Notes under the pieces: model-generated
Database searches by the model: none
The model's input: the letters and a program-made list of their open reading frames with translations, nothing else
Told to the model about the DNA's origin: nothing
NCBI GenBank assembly: GCA_021849525.1
Contig: JAJZSS010000196.1
Coordinates: 1 to 5,011 of the forward strand
DNA: 5,011 bases
Direction of reading: 5' to 3'
Source: Chloroflexota bacterium
GTDB lineage: Bacteria > Chloroflexota > Anaerolineae > Anaerolineales > UBA4823
Translations under genes and position numbers: made by a program
Shown: positions 1 through 5,011 of the stretch, piece after piece
How the letters are laid out: each line of letters starts with the position of its first letter
Numbering within the stretch: position 1 is the stretch's first letter

Positions 1-612
1 GACCACCTGCCCGGCACAGTGCCCCGGAACATGGAGCAGATGGAAGGGCCCGACCTGCATCCCACAAGCTTCGAAGGTGAAATCAGCCGGCACGGAGCGG
101 TAAACGGCTTTGGTGATCTGATACAGCTGCAGCATGGCTTCCCGGCGCTCTGAGGGAACGCCAGCTTCGATCAGGAATACTTCCAGGCGGCGGGCAGCAA
201 CGACGATACGTTCTTCGTAATTCGCCAGGATGCGCCAATCCAGCTCGTGGACGCCGATCTTCGCCTGGGTACGCGGGCGGATATAGCTTAAACCTCCAAA
301 ATGATCGATATGTCCGTGCGTGATGAGGACATGGGTGAGATCAGACAGGGAAAGGGGTATGCCTGTGGCCAAACTCACCGCTTGCAAGCTCAATTCCAGG
401 CTCTCGTTGGAGCTATCCAACCCACTGCCTGAATCGATCAATACCCGCAGGGGTGTTACGCCTGGCTGATCAACCAGAACCAGGTAAGCGTATCCCCAGA
501 ATCCAGGAAATAATTCCAACGGCAGCTGGAAAATGCGTACCCCGGCGCGGGTAGCAAAAGCCCGAATCGGAGAGGAATCAGGTACAGGGATTGATTCAAG
601 CGTCTGAGCCAT
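1..612 (-). CDS. Metallo-beta-lactamase-fold hydrolase, partial (C-terminus beyond left edge)
   Basis: The frame reads from ATG at 612 down to base 1 without a stop, giving 204 residues of a protein whose C-terminal end lies outside the window. The metal-binding signature THGHIDHFGG (residues 98-107) supplies H99, H101, D103 and H104. A later VPGHCAGQ (196-202) supplies the next metal ligand, H198. LIDSGSG (59-64) is the usual strand and loop before the signature. These show a two-metal hydrolase of the glyoxalase-II-like MBL superfamily, probably cytoplasmic since no signal peptide is visible. The substrate cannot be told; thioesters, lactones and phosphoesters are all used in this superfamily. 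The ATG lies one base after the stop of the TetR gene and has no good Shine-Dalgarno sequence, so translation is probably coupled to that gene. The family call is secure; the specific function is unknown. Confidence 0.92.
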   Translation of the reverse strand, partial: MAQTLESIPVPDSSPIRAFATRAGVRIFQLPLELFPGFWGYAYLVLVDQPGVTPLRVLIDSGSGLDSSNESLELSLQAVSLATGIPLSLSDLTHVLITHGHIDHFGGLSYIRPRTQAKIGVHELDWRILANYEERIVVAARRLEVFLIEAGVPSERREAMLQLYQITKAVYRSVPADFTFEACGMQVGPFHLLHVPGHCAGQVV

Positions 613-613
613 A

Positions 614-1207
614 TTAGATCAAGCCTGAACGAGTGGGCATCTCGGGGCGGGTGCGTAAGCCGGATAAGATCAATTCCGCAAACTGGTCTGCAATCTGAGC
701 AGGGGTGAGCGTCCCGTCCGGACGGTACCAGGTGATTGCCCAGTTCAGCGATCCCATGATCGCCAGCACAGCCATCGTTGGATCGGAGTAGGTAAAAACG
801 CTTTCTTTCATACCCTGACGGACCAGATCGCGCCATAAACCTTCAAACCGGTCGCGACCAAACTTATGATTAGCCGCCAGGTCTGGATCGAGACTGCGAT
901 GTTCGAGCAGCAGTACGCCTGCCAGCTCTTTGTGTTCTAAGATCGTTGTGAGATATTCAGCAGTTGCCAGGCGAAGCTTGGCGTCGGCAGGCAGGGGTTG
1001 GGCAATGACCGTTTCCATGTGCTCGATCAACAAGTCCAGGGCCTGATCGAGGAGTAGAGCCAGAATTTCCTGTTTGCTGGAGACATGATGGTAGAGGCTG
1101 CCTTTTTGTAAATTCACCGCCTCAGCAATATCCTGCATCGAAGCAGCATGGAAGCCTTTTTGAGAGAAAACCTGGGCAGCAGCGTTCAGGATAGCCTGGC
1201 GAGTCAT
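614..1207 (-). CDS. TetR/AcrR-family transcriptional repressor, probably acyl-CoA-responsive type
   Basis: A 197-residue protein of normal TetR length. The N-terminal DNA-binding domain covers about residues 1-50. It opens with ILNAAAQVFSQKGFHAASM and contains the helix-turn-helix DIAEAVNLQKGSLYHHVSSK (26-45), ending in the typical LYHH recognition-helix segment. The C-terminal ligand and dimer domain ends with NWAITWYRPDGTLTPAQIA (155-173), a pattern I associate with KstR2-like and other acyl-CoA-sensing TetR proteins; that ligand class is inference. The start at 1207 is supported by an AGGGAGGG ribosome site and by a palindrome and promoter directly upstream. The gene leads an operon with the MBL hydrolase (1-base gap), so it probably represses itself and that enzyme until a ligand binds. 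The divergent membrane protein could also be a target, although the palindrome lies over 110 bases from that start. Confidence 0.95.
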   Translation of the reverse strand: MTRQAILNAAAQVFSQKGFHAASMQDIAEAVNLQKGSLYHHVSSKQEILALLLDQALDLLIEHMETVIAQPLPADAKLRLATAEYLTTILEHKELAGVLLLEHRSLDPDLAANHKFGRDRFEGLWRDLVRQGMKESVFTYSDPTMAVLAIMGSLNWAITWYRPDGTLTPAQIADQFAELILSGLRTRPEMPTRSGLI

Positions 1208-1210
1208 ACA

Positions 1211-1218
1211 CCCTCCCT
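1211..1218 (-). promoter_or_regulatory. Ribosome binding site of the TetR gene
   Basis: On the minus strand AGGGAGGG stands three bases before the ATG at 1207. The anti-Shine-Dalgarno match is strong, though the spacing from its GGAGG core is short (4 bases). Its upstream two bases overlap the end of the 18-bp palindrome, so a bound repressor would sit immediately next to the ribosome site. Confidence 0.75.
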
Positions 1219-1234
1219 ACCAAACGTTTGGTAG
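1217..1234. promoter_or_regulatory. Perfect 18-bp palindromic operator, probably bound by the adjacent TetR regulator
   Basis: CTACCAAACGTTTGGTAG is identical to its reverse complement over all 18 bases. It lies 10 bases upstream of the TetR start, directly downstream of the predicted -10 box (1239-1244) and over the expected transcription start near 1232. Perfect palindromes of this size beside TetR genes are normally autoregulatory operators. Position suggests repression by blocking promoter opening or escape. No second full copy is visible in the window. Binding by this regulator is inferred from location and symmetry. Confidence 0.85.
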
Positions 1235-1238
1235 CTAA

Positions 1239-1267
1239 AGGATAACATTTTTGCTGGTGCGAGTCAA
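1239..1267 (-). promoter_or_regulatory. Sigma70-type promoter of the TetR-MBL operon
   Basis: On the minus strand the -35 box TTGACT (1267-1262, five of six consensus bases) is separated by exactly 17 bases from the -10 box TATCCT (1244-1239, four of six). Transcription would start near 1232, inside the palindrome, giving a leader of about 25 bases that carries the Shine-Dalgarno sequence. Box quality, ideal spacing and position relative to the operator support each other. Confidence 0.75.
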
Positions 1268-1298
1268 GTTAATGCTGAATAAATCTGTGCCCTATCAG

Positions 1299-1350
1299 TG
1301 AAAGGTAATTTAGGCTAAAATAACTCCTTAGTTAAACAATTATCTAAGTC
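1299..1350 (+). promoter_or_regulatory. Presumed upstream region of the membrane-protein gene, weak signals only
   Basis: This AT-rich stretch precedes the start at 1351. TAAAAT at 1316-1321 is a fair -10 candidate (five of six), but no convincing -35 lies 16-18 bases before it. The candidate sits in a short inverted repeat, TTTAG-G-CTAAA (1309-1319). A second inverted repeat, CTTAG (1327-1331) and CTAAG (1344-1348) with a 12-base loop, ends two bases before the ATG. No Shine-Dalgarno sequence precedes the ATG. Either expression is weak, or initiation uses an unusual route such as a very short leader; the sequence does not decide. Confidence 0.3.
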
Positions 1351-2721
1351 ATGACTCCCAGGATTCATACATTGCTATCTACACGAAACATCGTACATAC
1401 CTGGTGGCCCCTGGCTGCCAGCTGGATTTTGATGGGCCTCGAAGGACCTATCCTGAGCGCAGTCGTCGCCCGCCTCGCATTCCCAGAAATCAACCTGGCT
1501 GCCTGGGGAGGGATCGTTAATCCCCTTTCGTTGATCATTGAATCCCCCATCATTATGCTCCTGGCTGCCTCAACCGCTTTAAGTAAGGACTGGGCGTCGT
1601 TTCAGAAGATTTACAGATTTATGATGATTGCCGGGGCAGCCCTGACCGGTCTCCACATTCTGGTAGCGTTTACGCCACTGTATGATCTGCTGGTCAGCGG
1701 CATCCTGGGCGTGCCAACAGAGATCGTTGAGCCAGGCCGGATTGGATTCCAGATAATGCTGCCCTGGACGTGGGCGATTGCCTACCGGCGCTTTCACCAG
1801 GGTGTGCTGATCCGCTTCAACCATTCCGGAGTGGTGGGAAGAGGCACCCTGGTGCGGCTGGGCAGCCTGGTTCTGGTGCTGGGGATCGGATATATCCTGA
1901 AGATTTCTCCCGGCATCATCGCCGGTTCAGCTGCCGTCGCGGTTGCAGTTACCAGCGAGTCCCTGTATATTGGACGGGTTACCCGCCCGATCCTGAATAA
2001 CGAACTGCGCAGCGCGCCGCCTGTACCTACGGAATTGACCTGGAAAATATTCTACGCATTCTATATTCCACTGGTTTTGACCTCCCTGATCACATTGATT
2101 GTTAATCCAATCACCTCCGCGGCCATCAGCCGGATGAACCTGGCAATCGATTCTCTGGCAGCCTGGCCAGTTGTGATGGGGTTGGTATTCATTTTTCGCA
2201 GCCTGGGTGTCGCCTTTAATGAGGTCATGGTTGCATTGCTGGATGAAAATGGCTCTTACTACAGCCTGCGGAAATTTGCCGTGTGGCTGAGCCTTTTAAC
2301 CAGCTTGAGCCTGCTCCTCCTGGCAGCTACCCCGCTCGCCAATTTCTGGCTGCAAAGAATCTCGGCTCTCAATGCTCCCCTGGCTGAAATGGCGCGCCTG
2401 GCCCTGTGGTTGGCTATTCCCTTGCCAGCCCTGACCGTCTCCCAGAGCTATTTCCAGGGAACGATCCTGCACTCCAAGCAAACTCGGGGTATCACAGAAT
2501 CCGTGGTGATTTATTTGCTGGTCAGTGCCTTGTTACTCGCTGCCGGCGCAGCCTGGAACCAGACTGCCGGGCTGTATATCGGTGTGCTGGCGATGGATGC
2601 CAGCATGCTGGCCCAAACACTCTGGCTGTGGTACCGCAGCCGAGACTGGCGTGCAAATCTTAAACAACGGGATGCCCAAATTAAAATGGCAGCCGCTGGA
2701 ATTCCTGAGAACGTGGGATAA
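1351..2721 (+). CDS. MOP/MATE-like polytopic membrane protein with duplicated halves (ANKH-like)
   Basis: A 456-residue very hydrophobic protein with about 12 membrane segments (roughly 18-40, 48-75, 90-116, 131-150, 165-183, 187-207, 235-255, 265-290, 308-330, 345-365, 380-400, 404-428) and a short basic C-terminal tail. The halves align with each other at a near-constant offset of 219-220 residues: P20/P240, P33/P253, LAAW 49-52/269-272, F90/F309, TPL 108-110/327-329, QG 150-151/369-370. This six-plus-six duplication is the hallmark of the multidrug/oligosaccharidyl-lipid/polysaccharide (MOP) flippase superfamily. The FHQGVLIR and YFQGTILH segments remind me of prokaryotic relatives of the ANKH export protein; that subfamily call is from memory. 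Substrate is unknown. The ATG at 1351 is the earliest possible start, since an in-frame stop lies at 1345-1347, but it lacks a Shine-Dalgarno sequence. M28 at 1432 is an unlikely alternative because it would remove the first helix. Confidence 0.85.
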   Translation: MTPRIHTLLSTRNIVHTWWPLAASWILMGLEGPILSAVVARLAFPEINLAAWGGIVNPLSLIIESPIIMLLAASTALSKDWASFQKIYRFMMIAGAALTGLHILVAFTPLYDLLVSGILGVPTEIVEPGRIGFQIMLPWTWAIAYRRFHQGVLIRFNHSGVVGRGTLVRLGSLVLVLGIGYILKISPGIIAGSAAVAVAVTSESLYIGRVTRPILNNELRSAPPVPTELTWKIFYAFYIPLVLTSLITLIVNPITSAAISRMNLAIDSLAAWPVVMGLVFIFRSLGVAFNEVMVALLDENGSYYSLRKFAVWLSLLTSLSLLLLAATPLANFWLQRISALNAPLAEMARLALWLAIPLPALTVSQSYFQGTILHSKQTRGITESVVIYLLVSALLLAAGAAWNQTAGLYIGVLAMDASMLAQTLWLWYRSRDWRANLKQRDAQIKMAAAGIPENVG

Positions 2722-2733
2722 AAGCCTGTCTCG

Positions 2734-3351
2734 ATGGATAACAACCTGCTTTCCTTGATCGCACAGGGTGCGATGCTGGGCATCGCTGCAGCAGCCACAC
2801 CTGGCCCCCTGCTGGCTTATCTGATCACCCAAACGTTATCCGGTGGCTGGAAGCGGGGAGCGCCGGTGGCCTTTGCGCCTTTGCTCAGTGATCTGATCCT
2901 GGTACCGGTGATCCTGCTGCTGCTCAAACAGCTCCATCCGCTGGCCCTGCGCCTGGTTGGCCTGGGAGGCGGTATTTTCGTGCTGTACACGGCCTGGAAA
3001 TTATGGCTGAGCTGGCGAACTCGGCAGGAGGAACAGCTGCTGGAGGCAAAGCCTGGATTAACCCTGCGCCAGGCTGTGCTGATCAACTTCCTCAGCCCGG
3101 GAGCCTACGCCTATTGGACGACCGTCAACGGTCCCATTGTGATCAACGCCTGGAATAATTCAATCGGGCATGCGGTGGGTTTTGCGGCCGCATTTTATGG
3201 TTTTTTTGTCGGCTCGATGTTGGTGCTGGTCATGGCGCTGCATTTTACCCGGCAGAAAGCACCGAAACTGGTGCGCGGTTTGATGATCCTGGGGATTATT
3301 ATTCTGGCAGGGTTTGGCCTGCTGTTGATCTACCGTGCAATCACGGGATAG
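2734..3351 (+). CDS. LysE/RhtB-family amino-acid exporter
   Basis: A 205-residue inner-membrane protein of typical LysE length with six hydrophobic segments (about 5-30, 45-66, 70-92, 112-135, 148-170, 180-201). Family features are AAATPGPLLAYL (19-30), the glycine-containing GGWKRGAPVAFAPLLSD segment ending in D53, and a NFLSPGAYAYW segment (118-128) where most members have an N-P-K-A motif. Known members export lysine, threonine, homoserine or similar small solutes with proton coupling; the substrate here cannot be predicted. It starts 12 bases after the MOP-like gene, so the two are probably cotranscribed. The Shine-Dalgarno sequence before the ATG is poor, which fits dependence on ribosomes finishing the upstream gene. 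A small hairpin (3333-3346) lies at the gene's end but is not followed closely by a T-run. Confidence 0.92.
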   Translation: MDNNLLSLIAQGAMLGIAAAATPGPLLAYLITQTLSGGWKRGAPVAFAPLLSDLILVPVILLLLKQLHPLALRLVGLGGGIFVLYTAWKLWLSWRTRQEEQLLEAKPGLTLRQAVLINFLSPGAYAYWTTVNGPIVINAWNNSIGHAVGFAAAFYGFFVGSMLVLVMALHFTRQKAPKLVRGLMILGIIILAGFGLLLIYRAITG

Positions 3352-3438
3352 CCAGAATCAATAAGTTTTTTTCCACCAGGCCTTAGTATCCAACAGGCGA
3401 ACCGGCTAAAAAAGGTTGATGATGCAGGGAGGTACTCT
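3352..3438 (+). other. Intergenic gap before the aldo/keto reductase, no clear promoter or terminator
   Basis: The 87 bases contain a run of seven T (3366-3372). The only nearby stem, CCGTG-CAAT-CACGG (3333-3346), sits at the end of the preceding gene, 19 bases before that run, so it is not a standard terminator. I see no paired -35 and -10 boxes of useful quality. The region ends in the reductase ribosome site. The reductase may therefore be read from the upstream transporter transcript, but this is open. Confidence 0.4.
3426..3432 (+). promoter_or_regulatory. Ribosome binding site of the aldo/keto reductase
   Basis: AGGGAGG lies six bases before the ATG at 3439. This is the best plus-strand Shine-Dalgarno sequence in the window and fixes the start codon. 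It contrasts with the weak sites of the two transporter genes and suggests this enzyme is translated more efficiently. Confidence 0.85.
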
Positions 3439-4404
3439 ATGGAATACCGTTATTTAGGCAGCAGTGGTCTTCAGGTCTCCGAGCTCTGTCTGGGAACCAT
3501 GCAGTTTGGCTGGAGTGCAGATGAACCCACTTCCCACCAGATCCTCAGCCAGGCTTATGAAGCCGGGCTAAATTTTATCGATACCGCAGATGTTTATTCA
3601 CGCTGGGTAGAGGGGAATCCTGGCGGCGTTGCTGAAGAAATTATCGGGCGCTGGATGAAACAAAGCCAGATCCCCCGTCATAAGCTGGTGATTGCCACTA
3701 AAGTGCGCGGCAAAATGGGGGATGGACCCAACGAGGGAGGGTTATCCCGTGTTCACATCATGCAAGCTGTCGAGGATTCCCTGCGCCGATTGGGGACCGA
3801 TTATATCGATCTTTACCAGGCGCATGCTTACGAAGAACACCCACCCATCGAAGAGACCCTGCGCGCCTTCGACGACCTGGTTCGCCAGGGGAAGGTCCGG
3901 TATATCGGAGCCTCGAATTTCCCGGCCTGGCGCCTGATGCAGGCCTTGTGGGCGTCACAGCGGGATGGTCTGGCAAGCTTTGTATCTTTGCAGCCCCACT
4001 ATCACCTGTTGAATCGTGCCGAATTTGAACGCGAGCTGGCTGATGTGTGCCGGACTTATCACCTGGGCGTGATCCCGTACAGCCCATTAGCGGGCGGCTT
4101 CCTGACCGGAAAATACCGCCAGGGGGAAAAGGTCGATTCAGTTCGTGCCCGCGGGGCGGCGCATTACGCCCGCCCGGAGAATTTTTCATTGCTGGATACA
4201 ATGGAGAATTTAGGTCGGGAAAAAGGCGGATACAGCATCTCGCAGATTGCCCTTGCCTGGCAGCTGTCTGATCCTGTGATCACCAGCCCGATTATCGGTC
4301 CGCGCAGCCTGGAACAGACCCGGGATAATCTGGGTGCGATTGGATTACGTTTGAATTCTGAAGAAAAGCGAGTTCTGGATGAGGCAACTGCCTGGAGTTC
4401 GTAA
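3439..4404 (+). CDS. Aldo/keto reductase, NAD(P)H-dependent
   Basis: A 321-residue complete single-domain TIM-barrel oxidoreductase; the family usually has about 310-340 residues. It starts with the standard MEYRYLGSSGLQVSELCLGT. The catalytic tetrad is complete: D48 (NFIDTADVYS), Y53, K88 (VIATKVRG) and H129 (DLYQAHAYEEHPP). Other family marks are IGASNF (156-161), Q185 at the end of the VSLQ strand, YSPLAGGFLTGKY (214-226), and the cofactor-phosphate loop IIGPRSLEQ (285-293) followed by N297. The enzyme is cytoplasmic and reduces aldehydes or ketones, or runs in reverse on alcohols or sugars. It looks like the prokaryotic general-stress/inositol-dehydrogenase-like branch (IolS or YcsN type), but the substrate cannot be named. 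Its TAA directly abuts the stop codon of the convergent HD-GYP gene. Confidence 0.96.
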   Translation: MEYRYLGSSGLQVSELCLGTMQFGWSADEPTSHQILSQAYEAGLNFIDTADVYSRWVEGNPGGVAEEIIGRWMKQSQIPRHKLVIATKVRGKMGDGPNEGGLSRVHIMQAVEDSLRRLGTDYIDLYQAHAYEEHPPIEETLRAFDDLVRQGKVRYIGASNFPAWRLMQALWASQRDGLASFVSLQPHYHLLNRAEFERELADVCRTYHLGVIPYSPLAGGFLTGKYRQGEKVDSVRARGAAHYARPENFSLLDTMENLGREKGGYSISQIALAWQLSDPVITSPIIGPRSLEQTRDNLGAIGLRLNSEEKRVLDEATAWSS

Positions 4405-4414
4405 TTATTCCAGG
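4391..4414. terminator. Inverted repeat across two abutting stop codons, possible bidirectional terminator
   Basis: CCTGGA (4391-4396) and TCCAGG (4409-4414) pair perfectly. A following G-T wobble and a T-A pair extend the stem to eight pairs around an eight-base loop (4399-4406). The loop contains most of both stop codons of the convergent genes. Neither strand has a T-run after the stem, so this is not a classic intrinsic terminator. With no intergenic DNA between the genes, it is the only candidate for ending or protecting both transcripts. Confidence 0.35.
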
Positions 4415-4896
4415 GTGAAGTGAATCTCAGATACCATCCTGGCACTAAAACTGGTATTCATACACTGGTAAATTTCCGACCAGCTGAGCTCGAAAGCCTG
4501 GACAATGAGCGGGTCATAATAAATACCACTCAAGCGATTAATCTCAGCCCTGGCTTCCTCGGGGCTGAAGGGACGGGAGTAAACCCGGGCGATCAACATG
4601 GCATCCAGGGAGTCAGCGATGGCAACCACCCGGGCCAGGAAAGGAATCTCCTCTCCAAGCAAGCCATCCGGGTAGCCGCTTCCGTCCCAGCGTTCATGGT
4701 GATGGCGAATGATTGGAATCGCTGGGGCAAGGAAGGGAATATTGCGGATCAGGTCAGCCCCAACCACCGGATGCTGGCGCATCTCAGCCCATTCCTCGTC
4801 ATTCAAAGGACCCGGCTTGCGCAGAATACTCTCCCGGATATAGATCTTACCGATATCGTGTAAAATACTCCCCAGGCGCAGGGCGTTGAGCGTGCC
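4405..4896 (-). CDS. HD-GYP domain c-di-GMP phosphodiesterase, C-terminal part only
   Basis: The minus-strand frame encodes about 163 residues of an HD-GYP domain and ends with TAA at 4407-4405. In order it shows ALRLGSILHDIGKI (H and D at 4860-4855), RKPGPLNDEEW, the metal-ligand RQHP (H at 4773), RHHHERWDGSGYPDGL (HHH at 4704-4696, GYP at 4677-4669) and ARVVAIADSLDAM. These are the HD, GYP and metal-binding motifs of enzymes that hydrolyse cyclic di-GMP. The usual DRPYR after the last motif is replaced by VYSRPF, a modest deviation. The first helices of the domain, and any sensor domain, are missing. Recognisable sequence stops near 4896, and the frame stays open only to an in-frame stop at 4974-4972 with no ATG, GTG or TTG before the HD motif. 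The TTG at 4806 would exclude the catalytic HD pair, so it is not a credible start. Confidence 0.88.
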   Translation of the reverse strand, partial: GTLNALRLGSILHDIGKIYIRESILRKPGPLNDEEWAEMRQHPVVGADLIRNIPFLAPAIPIIRHHHERWDGSGYPDGLLGEEIPFLARVVAIADSLDAMLIARVYSRPFSPEEARAEINRLSGIYYDPLIVQAFELSWSEIYQCMNTSFSARMVSEIHFTLE

Positions 4897-4911
4897 GTTA
4901 CGGAATCGCCG
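4890..4911. other. Junction between two unrelated truncated genes
   Basis: To the left, the minus strand reads as HD-GYP protein up to about GTLNALRLG. To the right, the plus strand reads as an RNA methyltransferase C-terminus from about IAALYPKLGD. Both genes would need N-terminal coding sequence on the far side of this point, and neither has it. The exact join cannot be fixed to the base; 4890-4911 bounds it. A chimeric join is the simplest explanation because it lies only about 110 bases from the sequence end. A real inversion or deletion breakpoint is the alternative. Confidence 0.6.
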
Positions 4912-5011
4912 CGCTGTATCCGAAACTGGGCGACGTGCTGAAGCAGAAATTTTCCAACTGGCGCGCCTACATCATCAGCGCCGACGCCAACCTGCCCAAA
5001 CTCATTCGCCT
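4905..5011 (+). CDS. Fragment of THUMP/RlmL-type RNA methyltransferase, no start, runs off right edge
   Basis: The plus-strand frame gives IAALYPKLGDVLKQKF, then SNWRAYIISADANLPKLIR, to the edge. This matches the remembered pattern of the C-terminal catalytic part of RlmL-type 23S rRNA guanine-N2 methyltransferases, in which an LGD.LKQ.F.GW segment is followed by LPK.I.L and then a conserved R-R-T-P-L-F-N-G region that would lie outside the window. It would methylate rRNA with S-adenosylmethionine. An in-frame TGA lies at 4887-4889 and there is no ATG between it and the fragment, so the gene is cut, not starting, here. Third codon positions are richer in G and C than in most neighbouring genes, and the sequence looks proteobacterial to me, which would fit a foreign piece; with only about 35 codons this is weak. 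The opposite-strand reading gives a low-complexity arginine-rich peptide and is not plausible. Confidence 0.55.
   Translation, partial: MAALYPKLGDVLKQKFSNWRAYIISADANLPKLIR

Noticed and set aside
456..836. Minus-strand open frame of 126 codons spanning the TetR-MBL boundary
   Set aside because: It overlaps both real genes in another frame. Its product has a shadow-like composition and no recognisable domain.
2824..2839. CCAAACGTT inside the LysE gene resembling half of the TetR palindrome
   Set aside because: Only nine bases match and the second half (ATCCGG) breaks the symmetry. It lies in coding sequence, so it is most likely chance.
3333..3372. CCGTG-CAAT-CACGG stem followed by a T-run as a terminator after the LysE gene
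   Set aside because: The stem has only five pairs, lies inside the coding end, and the T-run begins 19 bases later, too far for an intrinsic terminator.
3758..4201. Minus-strand open frame of 147 codons inside the aldo/keto reductase
   Set aside because: The translation is rich in G, P and R and unlike any family, while the opposite strand is a complete catalytic enzyme.
4405..4806. A short complete HD-GYP protein starting at TTG 4806
   Set aside because: This start would omit the HDIGK motif, which is clearly encoded in frame just upstream, so it is not the real gene start.
4420..4863. Plus-strand open frame of 147 codons opposite the HD-GYP gene
   Set aside because: It is antisense to well-conserved HD-GYP motifs, has no family resemblance and no good ribosome site. 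It is a shadow of the real gene.
1..5011. CRISPR array, transposase, prophage, defence or toxin-antitoxin genes
   Set aside because: No regularly spaced repeats, no transposase-like or phage-like protein and no known defence domains are visible in either strand.

Overview
The window carries six protein-coding genes or gene parts and no RNA gene, insertion sequence, prophage or CRISPR array that I can recognise. Protein style and moderate G+C suggest an environmental bacterium, possibly Chloroflexota (Anaerolineae-like). This is an impression from remembered protein flavour, not a search, and should be held loosely. The window looks like ordinary chromosomal housekeeping and accessory DNA. I did not find a convincing new multi-gene system.

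Left part (1-1350): a minus-strand pair. A TetR-family repressor with an acyl-CoA-regulator-like C-terminus (614-1207) is followed after a single base by a metallo-beta-lactamase-fold hydrolase (612 down to 1, running off the left edge). The 143-base divergent intergenic region holds a clear sigma70-type promoter for the pair. A perfect 18-bp palindrome lies over the predicted transcription start and touches the Shine-Dalgarno sequence, so the regulator very probably represses its own operon.

Middle part (1351-4404): a plus-strand series. A 456-residue, roughly 12-helix membrane protein of the MOP/MATE-like type, with clearly duplicated halves and resemblance to ANKH-type proteins (1351-2721), is followed 12 bases later by a LysE/RhtB-family exporter (2734-3351). 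After an 87-base gap comes an aldo/keto reductase with an intact catalytic tetrad (3439-4404). The two transporters probably form one transcript. The reductase has its own strong ribosome binding site and may or may not be cotranscribed.

Right part (4405-5011): the C-terminal portion of an HD-GYP c-di-GMP phosphodiesterase domain on the minus strand. It converges on the reductase with directly abutting stop codons, and an inverted repeat spans both stops. The HD-GYP gene loses its recognisable sequence near 4890-4911, where an unrelated plus-strand reading frame begins abruptly. That frame resembles the C-terminal part of a THUMP/RlmL-type RNA methyltransferase. Both genes lack their N-terminal parts at the same point and neither has a start codon there. 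This is best read as a chimeric join at the end of the sequence, or less likely a real rearrangement breakpoint, and it is the most unusual thing in the window.
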